Virus record (IMG/VR): IMGVR_UViG_3300038549_000009
Coordinates: 1 to 64,000 of that record
Strand: one strand, 5' to 3'
DNA length: 64,000 nucleotides
From: a virus
The translations under genes were made by a program, and so were the position numbers. A model generated the notes under the pieces. That model ran no database searches. It was not told the DNA's origin and saw nothing but the letters and a program-made list of their open reading frames with translations. The number at the start of each line of letters is the position of its first letter. Within the stretch, counting starts at the first letter, position 1. Of this stretch, positions 25,537 to 34,833 are shown one piece after another.

Positions 25537-26363
25537 GGCACTCTCCGTCCCAGCACGATCGGGAAAAACTCAATCTGGTCAAGCTCGAAGTCCGCCCCGT
25601 CGACGCCGATCAGGTCGTAACCCCAATACCGCGATTTTACACCCCGGCCGAGGGTTTCGCCAGCGCCGGCCAGAGACTCGGCCCGCTTCCGGAACAGATA
25701 CACCCGCTGCGCGCCGCCGTCGGTGAGGACGCGGATGTAGATCGCGCCGGCGTTTCGGATGCCCATGTAGACCCGTGGGACGCGCTTGAAGAACGCGGTC
25801 CCGTTGTCGGTCTGCGGCAGCGCCATGAACCACTCGATCTCCTCGCCCGCGTCCGAGTCCCCGTCGAGCTGGTAGATGCCGTCCTCCCGCGCGCCGTAGT
25901 AACGCGAGCCGATCCTACACATCGAGTTGAAGTTGAAGTGGTCGTATTGCCCGTGCGCAAACGTGTCTGCGTTAGCCACCCAGCAAGTGAACTCCTCGCC
26001 GCCGATGAACAGGACGATCGTGAATGCGAGCCCGTCGGAAATCGTCGCGGCGAAAGCCGCAGAACCGACCAAGTCCTCCGCGACCGTCGCGCCGTCCGCC
26101 ACTGTCTCGGTGACCTGTTTAAACGCGTCGGCCGACTTGCTGAACTCCGTCGCCTCCACCTCGACAATAGCGAAAATGAGCGAGTCCTGTAGCGACTCGT
26201 CGAACGTGAGATCATCCAGTGCTTCGGCCGGGTAAGCCGCGCCGCCCTCGAGGATGTCGTCGAAGGTCATGTCATCGACGAGCGTATCCGTAGAGATCAC
26301 GTTGGCGGGGACTGACTCGTTGCCCGAAAACTGATCGTTGACAGCTACAGGAAATACGGCCAT
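25533..26363 (-). CDS. structural protein, tail/internal block
   Basis: This is a 276-residue protein with an acidic N-terminal half and a C-terminal beta region (IEWFMALPQTDNG, RVYMGIRNAGAIYIRVLTDGG). The C-terminal pattern resembles domains of tail knob proteins that read out positions of a measured surface, but it is not assigned. It overlaps both neighbours by 1-4 bp, indicating a tightly packed structural operon. Confidence 0.6.
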   Translation of the reverse strand: MAVFPVAVNDQFSGNESVPANVISTDTLVDDMTFDDILEGGAAYPAEALDDLTFDESLQDSLIFAIVEVEATEFSKSADAFKQVTETVADGATVAEDLVGSAAFAATISDGLAFTIVLFIGGEEFTCWVANADTFAHGQYDHFNFNSMCRIGSRYYGAREDGIYQLDGDSDAGEEIEWFMALPQTDNGTAFFKRVPRVYMGIRNAGAIYIRVLTDGGAQRVYLFRKRAESLAGAGETLGRGVKSRYWGYDLIGVDGADFELDQIEFFPIVLGRRVP

Positions 26364-28705
26364 TAGGCTTTCCCCACAAAGGCAATGAACTGGGTGGCGC
26401 CCGCGTCAAACCCACCGACGGTGACTGCGGTCGCATCTATCTGGTAAACCGCGTTACTGAACTGGTTCGGCGGCTCCAGCGTTGAATCATCATAATACAG
26501 ATTGCCGTGCTGGGCAAACACTGGCGAGGCGACCTCGACGATGGCGGCGGGCGGGCTCGCGAGAAAGCCGAACACGAAAACGGTCAGCGGCGTCGACGGC
26601 ATGAATCCACCCTGCACGGCCTCCGACGGGACTACCATAGCGGCGGAGACGGGCCCGACGTTTAGGAGGGCTGCCGCGTGGGGGCTGAAATGCGTCGCTG
26701 CATTTGAAAACGGGACGAATAGATTCTGCGACTGCAAAAACCCGTCATCAGCCGAAGACCACGGGCCATTGTAATTGCACGAAAGGTAACCGGCCGGGAA
26801 AATTCCGGAGGCCGCATCGGCAACCTTTGATCGGGTCTCTTTGAGGGCGGCATAACTTTGGGTGGCGCCGCCGCCGGATATCGGCTCCGAGAAATCCGTG
26901 CCGCTCTGGAATGTGTTATTCCTATAAACGTGCAGCAGCGCCTCGCGCTCATTCAAAAATTGAACGATGGTAGTGCGGGCACTGAAAAGCTCTGTCCCAG
27001 TGAACCCCGTATTGTAGACGATCGCGGCAGTCTCGAAGCGATGCTCGACCACCGGGCAGATCGTCACGAGGACGGGGTCAAACGGAGGTGTAGGCCGGGG
27101 CACCGTGTAGAAGCAGCTTGGGTCGAGCGAGTAGAGCGTCGGGCCCTCGGTGAACGCCCCGATATTGAACACCCCGGCGCCATTGTCGTATATGCCGTCA
27201 ACGGCCGCCTCTTGAACCGTGGTCTTGCGCGTGACGGTCTTTGAGCTGCGCTCGAATACGGTAGATATTTTAGGCGACGTGAACCCGGCCGTCACGCGCG
27301 TGAATGCCCCGGTATCCTCGAAAGTCCCGCCGTATTCCAAGTGGCCATCCGGCGTTACGGAGAACCCGCTGGCACCGACTGAAAGCGCGGGATTGACTGG
27401 GTCGGGTAGAAGGTAGCTATTGATCCCTTGGCATGAAAACTCGGCTTCCCCAAAGAACTGCCTGCACATGGACGGCGTCCCGAGAAACGAGACACGAAAA
27501 TTCTGGTTGCACGGACCCAATGTAACCGGCAGGTTGGAGCGCGTGAGTATCCAGCGGGTGACGATCTCGTCCTCGCCTTCGTAGTAGACATGGACTGGAG
27601 CATTCTGGCTGGCGAACGGCATACTGTTGATCTGCGCGGCCGTCAGAAAGCTGCTGTTGACCCAGTTGTTGCTGCCCGTCGGCGCCCATACCGCACTGAA
27701 CTCCGGGAATGTGGCGACCTGTTGCAAATCGAGAGTGGTCAACTGTGCAACCGGATTGTCGTTGATGTCGAGCGAAAACGAGAACTTGAAGCGAGAGCAC
27801 AGATAATGCGCCGGAAGCGGCGTTGAAGACTCGGAGACGACCACGTTCTGTGCACTCACCCCGGATGCGCTGAATGCCCAACCGCAGTCGGCATACCACG
27901 GGGAGCCGGACGCATAGGCAGTGCTCACGTCGCCCGACGACATGAGCTGAAGCACGCGCGGCTTGCCCACCGAGAACGCCCAGCTAAGAGAGAGCGTCGT
28001 CTTGAACCCCTCGAGGCTGGGCTGCTCCGCGATCTCGTCAGCGGTGGGAGTGTAGCGCGTGATAGACCACGAATCGCAGCACTTACCGGTGTTCTCGATC
28101 GGCGCCGCGAACACGCCGCTCTGCGATATCTCTATCACCCAGTAGCGGGGCGTCAGGACCGCCGGGTTGCCCACCGGCACGTCGAGCCTGAGAATGCCAT
28201 GCGTCTTCGCGAACGTGTAGCTGAACGGGGCGTCCTTGCCGGCGGCGTGATAACACCCGACGGCGAGGCGCATCAGCCCGGAGAATCGGCTGGCGCTGAG
28301 GCGCGAGGACGCCGCAACGCGAAGCTGCGCCGGGACCTTGTAGCCTTTGGTGCGATCGGCGGGATCGGGCTCGGGGCGCGGCTGCCCGTCGATCGGGTTG
28401 ATGCGCTCGACGACGCCGTCATTGTAAGCCGCGTCGTAATTCGGTCCGGTCCGAGTGAGGAGGAACCCGCGCTTGTCCGTGCACTCGGCTCCGCCGATGA
28501 CGGTGACGTAATGCTGGTCACCGTGAATGCGCGACTCGGTCGTATAGTCCTGCCCTACCTGATACCGCGTTAGATGTGGCACCTCGTAGGGCGGCGACTC
28601 GCGATACTCGTCCTCCAGCTTAGACACGCCAAGCGGGAGGTGCGCTCCCGCTACGTCCGGCTGTCCAAGCAGTTTTATGTGCTTAGGGGTCCGGGGATCA
28701 CGCAT
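26363..28705 (-). CDS. large tail/virion structural protein
   Basis: This 780-residue protein is beta-rich, with many Thr/Ser/Phe/Tyr strands and scattered Cys residues, and no signal peptide. It is the largest tail-region gene after the giant protein and the fibre. Its position between the beta-propeller/connector genes and the internal virion proteins suits a tail needle, hub or knob component. Family not recognised. Confidence 0.6.
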   Translation of the reverse strand: MRDPRTPKHIKLLGQPDVAGAHLPLGVSKLEDEYRESPPYEVPHLTRYQVGQDYTTESRIHGDQHYVTVIGGAECTDKRGFLLTRTGPNYDAAYNDGVVERINPIDGQPRPEPDPADRTKGYKVPAQLRVAASSRLSASRFSGLMRLAVGCYHAAGKDAPFSYTFAKTHGILRLDVPVGNPAVLTPRYWVIEISQSGVFAAPIENTGKCCDSWSITRYTPTADEIAEQPSLEGFKTTLSLSWAFSVGKPRVLQLMSSGDVSTAYASGSPWYADCGWAFSASGVSAQNVVVSESSTPLPAHYLCSRFKFSFSLDINDNPVAQLTTLDLQQVATFPEFSAVWAPTGSNNWVNSSFLTAAQINSMPFASQNAPVHVYYEGEDEIVTRWILTRSNLPVTLGPCNQNFRVSFLGTPSMCRQFFGEAEFSCQGINSYLLPDPVNPALSVGASGFSVTPDGHLEYGGTFEDTGAFTRVTAGFTSPKISTVFERSSKTVTRKTTVQEAAVDGIYDNGAGVFNIGAFTEGPTLYSLDPSCFYTVPRPTPPFDPVLVTICPVVEHRFETAAIVYNTGFTGTELFSARTTIVQFLNEREALLHVYRNNTFQSGTDFSEPISGGGATQSYAALKETRSKVADAASGIFPAGYLSCNYNGPWSSADDGFLQSQNLFVPFSNAATHFSPHAAALLNVGPVSAAMVVPSEAVQGGFMPSTPLTVFVFGFLASPPAAIVEVASPVFAQHGNLYYDDSTLEPPNQFSNAVYQIDATAVTVGGFDAGATQFIAFVGKA

Positions 28706-29273
28706 CCGCCGCTGTCAGCGTGTAGGTAATCAGGATGTCGTCGTTGTTCTGAACCGCGCGCGAAGACGCGAATCGGCTCGCGGCGAACAACGTGCCGGTG
28801 ACGCCACCCTTGACGTTGGACGACACGAGGAATGCGCCGAAGATGGTCTTCGTGGCGGTGCAATCGAACTGCGACGCTGCCGGGTTCGTCATCGACTGCG
28901 CAGCCGCCGCACCTTCCACCCACTCGACGCGGTTGGCCTGCGAGTAGGTCGTGTTCTCGGTCGAGTTCGCGGCGATATTGGCAGCCGTGTCGCCCGCGAC
29001 CGGCGTGTAGTTGCCCTCGAACAGCCCGATATACCAAGTCGTGATCTGCGCGGTGGCATGGAACTCGACGTTGAGGATGTGGTTCAGCCCCTCGTTCACC
29101 ACGATGTTCTCGTCGTATTGCCACGGTTGCACGAGGCGCCCGCCCCGGCGAACAGCGGAGCCCCAAAGGCCCTTGACGAACACCTTCGACTTGGGCAGGT
29201 AGAGCCCGCTCGCGCCGGCGCGCTCGAAGCGACCGGTCCGAAGTTCCTTGATAAGCGCTGGATGCAGATTCAT
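28698..29273 (-). CDS. conserved tail-region protein
   Basis: This is a 191-residue protein with RBS AGGAG before ATG. The sequence ENIVVNEGLNHILNVEFHATAQITTWYIGLFEGNYTP followed by late segments TIFGAFLVSS and LFAASRFASSRAV is a recurrent small phage tail-protein pattern. In such phages it is annotated as a structural protein of unknown position. The quoted pattern is split here over two motifs around residues 55-90 and 145-170. Confidence 0.65.
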   Translation of the reverse strand: MNLHPALIKELRTGRFERAGASGLYLPKSKVFVKGLWGSAVRRGGRLVQPWQYDENIVVNEGLNHILNVEFHATAQITTWYIGLFEGNYTPVAGDTAANIAANSTENTTYSQANRVEWVEGAAAAQSMTNPAASQFDCTATKTIFGAFLVSSNVKGGVTGTLFAASRFASSRAVQNNDDILITYTLTAADA

Positions 29274-29282
29274 TCGTCTCTC

Positions 29283-30602
29283 CTAAGCAGTAACGGGTGT
29301 GCGGCGCCGGACCTCAGCCTCCGCGAAATCGCGGGAAACCAAACCTGAACTCGACTGGCGCCGCATCGTTCCGATGACCTGACGGATGCCGTCGGTCTCG
29401 CGATACATCGCGGCACCTTCACCATACATTCCGAGCATTATACGCTCTTTGTCCCCAAGTTGAACAGACCCGCCGGCCGCGCCTTTGACGAACCCGCGCT
29501 CCGAGAACCAGCCTACGACGGCGCCCGTGTCAGCCGCCCGGCGCCCGCTCGCCTGCTCGGTCTTCGGGAACGTGATGCCGGTGCCCTTGATCGCCCCGTA
29601 GGGCAGCACGATCCGGGGCGTGAACTGATCCGGGCCCGCACCGGCGTAGAAGTAGGTCCGCTCGGTGGTGGCGATGAACAGCCCGTCCACCACGGCCTTG
29701 ATGACGGCGACATCGTGGTTGAACAGGAGGAAGTTCCGCTGCGGGTTGTGCAGGCCGTAGCGCAGCGCCTCGGTGAACCACACGACGCGCCCGGACACGC
29801 CGTAGACGCGGCCGTTGTAGTGCTCCAGCAGCTCCACCGGCACCATACGGTCGAGGTGGAGCGTGTTCAACTGCTTGCCCGGCGTCGTGCTGGCCGAGAT
29901 GTCGAACTGCGTGTTCCCGGAGGCGGGCAGGTCCACATGCTTGTAGAGCAATTCGCCGTTGACTGGCGACACGTAGAGCCGTAGCGCCGCGAGCGTCGGA
30001 TACGCCGCCGTGATCGCCGGGAACCCCGTGACGCGGATCGCGCCGGTGGAGGCGAGCGTGATCGAGACCGGGTCGACAGCGCCCGACTCCTCGCCGGAGT
30101 TGTCCACGAACGTCCAGCTCACGCGATAGATGCCCGCCGGCATCGAGCCGGCGATGGCAGTGAGCACGGGCACCGTGGCCGGGCGCTCGGGCGCCCACTC
30201 CTCGCGCTCGTCGTCAGGCGTGATCTTGCCATTCTGCACGCCGTTCGAGAAGTAGGTCGTGCCATTCACCTCGACGAACGACACCGGGCGGAAGATCATG
30301 AGATCGGGATTGCCCACGTCTGCGGTCGACAGGTTGCCGTCGACGGAGGCATGGATGCGCTTCAACTGTGCGCCGTCCACGTAGAACGCGTTCGTGCGGT
30401 CGCGCGCCCACAAGCTGTGCGTCTGCGAGGCCGGCGTGCTGATGACCTGCGTGTAGCCCTTGCGCCGGGAGACGAGCCCGTTGCGGTCGATGTCGATGTT
30501 GACCGCGTTCAGCAGCTCGTCGAGCCCGAGCGTGCGGTCGACGTTGTTGACGCCTTTGACGAACGGGCCGTATTTGGCCGTGGACTGAGACTCAGCAGCC
30601 AT
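29283..30602 (-). CDS. beta-propeller tail/stabilisation protein (P22 gp10-like)
   Basis: This is a 439-residue protein with the signature start FVKGVNNVDRTLGLDELLNAVN near residue 13, then VSRRKGY, typical of beta-propeller proteins that cap the portal-adaptor complex, such as the P22 gp10 type. Repeated blades with Trp/Tyr/Phe follow. It overlaps the adaptor gene by 11 bp, the usual neighbour. It probably stabilises packaged DNA and builds the short tail. Confidence 0.7.
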   Translation of the reverse strand: MAAESQSTAKYGPFVKGVNNVDRTLGLDELLNAVNIDIDRNGLVSRRKGYTQVISTPASQTHSLWARDRTNAFYVDGAQLKRIHASVDGNLSTADVGNPDLMIFRPVSFVEVNGTTYFSNGVQNGKITPDDEREEWAPERPATVPVLTAIAGSMPAGIYRVSWTFVDNSGEESGAVDPVSITLASTGAIRVTGFPAITAAYPTLAALRLYVSPVNGELLYKHVDLPASGNTQFDISASTTPGKQLNTLHLDRMVPVELLEHYNGRVYGVSGRVVWFTEALRYGLHNPQRNFLLFNHDVAVIKAVVDGLFIATTERTYFYAGAGPDQFTPRIVLPYGAIKGTGITFPKTEQASGRRAADTGAVVGWFSERGFVKGAAGGSVQLGDKERIMLGMYGEGAAMYRETDGIRQVIGTMRRQSSSGLVSRDFAEAEVRRRTPVTA

Positions 30603-31347
30603 CGTCGCCAGCCCATGCGCCGAGCCGGAACGCTGGGGTCGGCGAGTTGATGCGCTTCACGGCGTTCTGCGCCCGGCGAATCGAATTGTCAAAATCGTCC
30701 AACATGCTACGGCCGATACGGCGCGCCTCGCCCTGCGCCTCTCCGGTATCGTTGTTCGCCGTGTTCTTCAGCAACCAGCCGGTGACGTAGTCGCATAGGT
30801 CGATGTGATACTGCTCGGGAATCTCCGGCGAGCTGTCGGTCGACAGCGTTAGAGGGTTGAGCGGCAGCCGCGCCACGCGCAGCAGCACGGTAGGCGCCAG
30901 CGCGATCGTTGCTGCGTCGGGCTTGCGCCAGAATGTAATTTTGCTCGTCGCTGTGTCGGTCGCGAAAAGCTGCGGCCGACCGGCGTGCATTTGCAGCGGC
31001 GAGTTGGTATCCCAGTGATCCAGCTCCGGCGGCGTGGGCCCGTAAATCTGGTTCCACGACCGGCGTCGAAGCGGGCGATCGGTGTCGCTGAGCCGCGCCG
31101 ACAATACGCCAAGCACGGACGCGTGCAACGCGTAATCGGCTTGGCCGGCGACGAGCGCGATCTGGACGACCGCCGCCGTAGCATCGTCAGTGATCGTCCA
31201 CGTCTCGCGCGCCCAAATGCGCTGAGCGGCTATGAGCCGGCGCAGAATCCGCTCTTGAGACCAGAGCTTGTCGGGGTCACCCGTGACAAGCGAGGATTGG
31301 TCATCAAGAGCAGCACGGCATTCTGCGATCAGCTCACTTGTTTTCAT
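30592..31347 (-). CDS. head-tail adaptor protein
   Basis: This 251-residue protein begins with helices (TSELIAECRAALDDQ, DKLWSQERILRRLIAAQRIWARET) and ends with helices containing YHIDLCDYVTGWLL and EAQGEARRIG, a layout shared by P22 gp4 and N4-like adaptor proteins that join the portal to the tail. A beta domain lies in between. It lies between the capsid block and the propeller gene, as expected for an adaptor. Confidence 0.7.
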   Translation of the reverse strand: MKTSELIAECRAALDDQSSLVTGDPDKLWSQERILRRLIAAQRIWARETWTITDDATAAVVQIALVAGQADYALHASVLGVLSARLSDTDRPLRRRSWNQIYGPTPPELDHWDTNSPLQMHAGRPQLFATDTATSKITFWRKPDAATIALAPTVLLRVARLPLNPLTLSTDSSPEIPEQYHIDLCDYVTGWLLKNTANNDTGEAQGEARRIGRSMLDDFDNSIRRAQNAVKRINSPTPAFRLGAWAGDDGC

Positions 31348-31348
31348 C

Positions 31349-31807
31349 TCAGCTCGGCCGAACCTCGGCCTGATAGTCCAGCGCCGGCAGCAGCCGGGTG
31401 CCGTTTTCGTCCACTGCGAGCCCGAGCTTGCGGAACGGGAACCGCAGCGAAGTGATGAAATCCACGCCGCCCACTGTGGACGGGCGGGGCTTCACCACGC
31501 CTTCGATCGCGTTGTCGAGGATGTGCACTACTTCCACCGGCACATCAACCTCGTGGCCACGCTTGATGTAGTAGCCGCGACCGTTGCAGCCGACGAACAC
31601 CGGGTCGATCTCCGAGGAACTGCGCTTCTCCTCGATGAAAATGCGCAGCCGCTTCTGCGACGACGCTCTGGAGATGTTGCTCTCCAGTTCTTCCCGATCC
31701 GCCTTTTCCTTCTCCAGCTCGGCGATCCGCGCCAGTGCTGCCTTGAGCGCTTCGCTCTGATCCGCGCCGCCGAATGCTACCGTTTCCCCACCAGTCACTT
31801 CGTCCAT
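31349..31807 (-). CDS. hypothetical structural protein with coiled coil
   Basis: This is a 152-residue protein with RBS GGAGGG. A coiled-coil segment (ALARIAELEKEKADREELES) lies near residues 27-50, and a C-terminal beta part contains RFPFRKLGLAVDENG. The gene is in the capsid-to-connector block; a role in assembly is inferred from context only. Confidence 0.55.
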   Translation of the reverse strand: MDEVTGGETVAFGGADQSEALKAALARIAELEKEKADREELESNISRASSQKRLRIFIEEKRSSSEIDPVFVGCNGRGYYIKRGHEVDVPVEVVHILDNAIEGVVKPRPSTVGGVDFITSLRFPFRKLGLAVDENGTRLLPALDYQAEVRPS

Positions 31808-31822
31808 CGTTCCCTCCGTTGG

Positions 31823-32068
31823 TTAATCGTCTTCCTCCACTGCTTCCTTGAACGCCTTGGAATACTCCCCTTCAGCGCTCTTGGACTTCAGTTCGTCGAC
31901 CAAGTTCCCCACGGTTGCGAGGAGCTTCGCCTTGTCGTCGAACGCATACTTCATGGGCGCGGTGTAGGCAACCGGCCCGCCGGGCTTGCTCTCTTTCTCG
32001 GGCGGGCTGAACTCGAGTTCCCACCCGTTCGCGATCTTCTCGATCCTGATGCAGCCGTTGTAGGCCAT
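31823..32068 (-). CDS. small acidic structural-region protein
   Basis: The ATG at 32068 is preceded by AGGAGG, giving 81 residues. The protein is charged, with GWELEFSPPEKESKPGG and an acidic end (EAVEEDD). No family recognised. Confidence 0.6.
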   Translation of the reverse strand: MAYNGCIRIEKIANGWELEFSPPEKESKPGGPVAYTAPMKYAFDDKAKLLATVGNLVDELKSKSAEGEYSKAFKEAVEEDD

Positions 32069-32150
32069 GTCGCCTCCTGTCAAAATGGCGGCCGGTTCCG
32101 GCAAGATAGCCGGCCGCCGGCCGCGTGGTTCTCAGTGGGTCGGGCAGCGC

Positions 32151-32483
32151 TTAGTCGTGCGCTTCCCACACCACATCGTCGTCATCGGTCTCGAGGCCGG
32201 CGACGGAGACATCGACCGTGAAGCCGTTGCCTTCGTCGTTCAGCGCGACACCGCAGTCCTCGTAAGTCCGGGTGCCGGCGGCAACGGTCTTCAGTTGCGA
32301 GCTTGCCGGCGATTCCGCGAACCACTCGGCGCTGACGCGGTCGGTGAGGTTCGTGACCTTGATCCTGCGCGGCGAGAAGCCGAGCACGATCTCGAAGTCG
32401 GCGGCAACGCGGGTTCCCGTGCGGGAGCCGCTGGACGAGTTCTTCACTCCGCCGTCGGTGAAATGGGTGGTAGCCAGTGCCAT
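32151..32483 (-). CDS. small virion protein next to the capsid gene
   Basis: This is a 110-residue protein starting MALATTHFTDGGVKNSSSG, with beta segments such as FEIVLGFSPRRIKVTNLTD and an acidic end. The position directly after the major capsid gene, separated by a hairpin, suits a head-decoration or capsid-stabilising protein. The assignment is contextual. Confidence 0.55.
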   Translation of the reverse strand: MALATTHFTDGGVKNSSSGSRTGTRVAADFEIVLGFSPRRIKVTNLTDRVSAEWFAESPASSQLKTVAAGTRTYEDCGVALNDEGNGFTVDVSVAGLETDDDDVVWEAHD

Positions 32484-32514
32484 GATCGTTTCTCCTGTGA
32501 GTGTGCGTCGGGCA

Positions 32515-32531
32515 GGCCGGGGTCACCGGCC
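32515..32531 (-). terminator. hairpin after the capsid gene, possible attenuator
   Basis: GGCCGG (32515-32520) and CCGGCC (32526-32531) form a 6-bp stem with a 5-nt loop, 17-33 bp after the capsid stop codon. There is no T-run, so it may reduce downstream expression or protect the capsid mRNA 3' end. Confidence 0.35.
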
Positions 32532-32547
32532 CGCCGTCACGCTATGG

Positions 32548-33534
32548 TTAGTTCGTCGCTGCGACTTCCAGCCGGACCATGAACGCGTCGTTCAGGATCA
32601 CGGCGTTTTGCATGACCTTCCAGCCCGCCGTCCCGCGCTGGGCGAGCGGGTCGCCTGCAACGGGCTTCGGGTTGACGATCATGATCGTCGCGGCAGACTT
32701 GCCCTTCAGCGGAACGATGCCGTAGGCGTCCTTTGCGAGGATCAGCACCGGATACACGTCGGCGAGGCCGCCGCCGGAGGTCACCATCGCGCCCGCTGCG
32801 CCACCGGCGCTGGCAAAGGCGGTGAAGATGGTGGACCGGAGGTAGCGCACGTCTTCGACGGAGCCGATCTCATTCGCCCACGGAGTCGTGGTCCCGTATT
32901 GCTTGGTCGGGATGAAACCCGGAATGTTCCGGATATCGTTTTCCACGTCGACGTGACAGATCGCGATGTAGGCTGCCTCGACCGGCTCGGTCCGGAAGTC
33001 CGGGGTGGACTTGACCACGCTGGTGAAAGGCGACGCGTTCTGGCGCTTGAGCGCGCGGGTGCCCTTGCGCTGGAGCGCGAGGGTGATCGGGGTGTTGACA
33101 TCGGAGCGCATGGTGCCGTTGGCGTAGAACACGTTCGTGCCCGCCTTGATGACGTTCCAGCGCACGGTCTCGAGCGTTTGCGCGGCTTGTTCGCCGAGCA
33201 GACCCGAGGTTTCCATGAGGTAGGGGTCCTCGTGGGTGTCCAGAATCACGTCGGTGAACTCGACGTAATCGCCGAACTGCTCAAGGGTGACCGGCACGTC
33301 GGTGACGGTGACCTTTTTGCCCGTGGGCGTGACGCCTTCGACGAGCGGCGTGGTGGCGAGAGCCAGCGCGTTGTAACGCCGGAAGATCGCGACCTTCGTG
33401 CTCTTGGTCGGCAGTTGGTAGACCTGCCCAAACTTCTCGATCACGAGATGGGGCAGACCGCGCCGGAGCAACTTCGTGACTGCGTGCGCGGCGGTGCGGG
33501 GCGTGATGTCCCCGTATTCGTTGTAGGTGGCCAT
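32548..33534 (-). CDS. major capsid protein (N4-gp56-like)
   Basis: This is a 328-residue protein with the start MATYNEYGDITPRTAAHA, then LVIEKFGQVYQLP, RRYNALALATTPLVEGVTP and DVILDTHEDPYL, a pattern characteristic of the N4-gp56 family of HK97-fold capsid proteins. The RBS AAAGAGGAACC is upstream. It follows the scaffold-like gene as expected. Its N-terminal peptide is echoed by the 48-residue protein at 9032-9178. Confidence 0.9.
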   Translation of the reverse strand: MATYNEYGDITPRTAAHAVTKLLRRGLPHLVIEKFGQVYQLPTKSTKVAIFRRYNALALATTPLVEGVTPTGKKVTVTDVPVTLEQFGDYVEFTDVILDTHEDPYLMETSGLLGEQAAQTLETVRWNVIKAGTNVFYANGTMRSDVNTPITLALQRKGTRALKRQNASPFTSVVKSTPDFRTEPVEAAYIAICHVDVENDIRNIPGFIPTKQYGTTTPWANEIGSVEDVRYLRSTIFTAFASAGGAAGAMVTSGGGLADVYPVLILAKDAYGIVPLKGKSAATIMIVNPKPVAGDPLAQRGTAGWKVMQNAVILNDAFMVRLEVAATN

Positions 33535-33562
33535 GATGGGTTCCTCTTTCCTCGGTTAAAAG

Positions 33563-33757
33563 TTACAGCGTGAGTTGCTGGGTCGCGAGCGCACCGGTCG
33601 AAGCGTAGTCCGTGTCGGTGACGCCTGCATCAGCATCCAGCTTCGTCTGGAGAGCGACGAGCTTCGTGCGCAGGTCGGTGATGTCGGCGTAGGCCGCGCG
33701 AAGCAATTCCTTCGTCTCGAGGTCCGCGATCGACACCGAAATCTTCTCGATTGCCAT
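33563..33757 (-). CDS. small coiled-coil protein between scaffold and capsid
   Basis: This 64-residue protein has RBS AGGGAG. Most of it forms an amphipathic helix (ADLETKELLRAAYADITDLRTKLVALQTKL), ending in a short polar tail. Its position suggests a capsid assembly or decoration role; function unknown. Confidence 0.6.
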   Translation of the reverse strand: MAIEKISVSIADLETKELLRAAYADITDLRTKLVALQTKLDADAGVTDTDYASTGALATQQLTL

Positions 33758-33774
33758 GTTACGCTCCCTTCAAA

Positions 33775-34833
33775 TCAATCATCGTTTGCGAGGGCTTCCG
33801 CAAAGCCGCTGTCGAAGTCGTTGGGGTCCTTGGAACCAGAGGGTGAGACTTTCGTCGCCTTGGTCCTGACGGGCTCCAGCGCTGCAACACGACTTGGGTC
33901 GGCTGCCGGTTCAGCGGGCTTGCCAGTCGGCTTGCCTGCTGCTGGTGCTGTCCCGCCCTGCGACTCTGGCGATGGCGAGGAACTTCCTGTTGCGCTCTTG
34001 TAGCGACCGACTAGGTCGATCACATCTTGAGCTGAGCCTGTATCATACGCCTGTTTCAGCGCAGGCTGCAAGTAGGCGGGTTGAGTGTCGATCCATGCCG
34101 GAACTTTCTCGATGACGACATCGTAGTCCGGAATGGCCCCACGCAACGTGGCCATGTGCGAATTATACGAGACTTCGTAGTCCCGTTCAAGTAGCGGATT
34201 GACCTGCTGGTTGACGTGCCCGAGGACGTTAGCCAGCGCGGTTATCAGCTTGTTCTGCGCCTCGTGGTTGACGCGGCGCTGGTAATAATCGAGCACCTTG
34301 GCGACCTCGGGATAGTTCTCTTTGACGGCCGCCAAGATCGTCTTGTCCTCCTCCGTCTCGACGAACTCGGGGAGCTTGAACTCCTCGGGCGCGGGAGCCG
34401 CCGGCTCGGCCGCAGGCGCCGGGGCAGCGGCAGCGGGCGCAGCGGCAGCGGGCGCCGGGGCAGCGGCAGCGGGCGCAGCGGGCGCAGCGGGCGCAGCGGG
34501 CGCAGCGGGCGCAGCGGCAGCGGGTGCCGGGGCAGCCGCAGGCGCAGCAGCCGGGGCAGCCGCAGGAGCGGGCGCAGCGGCGGCAGCGGCGGCAGCATCC
34601 GAAGCCGCAGCATCATCCGCCGCATCCTTGTCAGCGGCGGCAGCGGGTGTAACCGGCGCGGGAGCGGGCGCGGGCTTTTGGTCACCCTTCTCGTCCTCGA
34701 CATCCAGCCCGGCGAGCGCCTTCGTCCACTCGTCGTCGAACTCAGCCTCCGGAGTTACCGGAGCAGCGGGTGCCGCAGCCGGAGCCGCAGCGGGTGCCGG
34801 CGCAGCAGCCGGCGTGGTGATCTCGGTCGTCAT
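33775..34833 (-). CDS. putative scaffolding protein with Ala/Pro-rich tract
   Basis: This 352-residue protein lies between portal and capsid. A long Ala/Pro tract (about residues 60-150) comes from short DNA repeats related to GGCGCAGCG. Helical, charged C-terminal regions follow (EETKLPEFVETEEDKTILAAVKENYP-type segments, then YDTGSAQDVIDLVGRYK). N- and C-termini are acidic, and the portal-scaffold-capsid order matches many phages. Scaffold is therefore inferred from position, acidity and helix content. Confidence 0.65.
   Translation of the reverse strand: MTTEITTPAAAPAPAAAPAAAPAAPVTPEAEFDDEWTKALAGLDVEDEKGDQKPAPAPAPVTPAAAADKDAADDAAASDAAAAAAAAPAPAAAPAAAPAAAPAPAAAAPAAPAAPAAPAAPAAAAPAPAAAAPAAAAPAPAAEPAAPAPEEFKLPEFVETEEDKTILAAVKENYPEVAKVLDYYQRRVNHEAQNKLITALANVLGHVNQQVNPLLERDYEVSYNSHMATLRGAIPDYDVVIEKVPAWIDTQPAYLQPALKQAYDTGSAQDVIDLVGRYKSATGSSSPSPESQGGTAPAAGKPTGKPAEPAADPSRVAALEPVRTKATKVSPSGSKDPNDFDSGFAEALANDD

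Larger units (their letters stand above)
578..26124. repeat. dispersed palindrome GTTTAAAC, left-hand set (8 sites)
   Basis: Exact GTTTAAAC occurs at 578, 1320, 1845, 3931, 11066, 14869, 17108 and 26117. It falls in different codon phases: TTT-AAA at 1320, 1845, 11066, 14869 and 26117, and TTA-AAC at 578 and 17108. The 3931 copy is intergenic. No other TTTAAA-containing octamer was seen in this part. The coordinates span the whole set; it is not a contiguous repeat. Confidence 0.85.
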
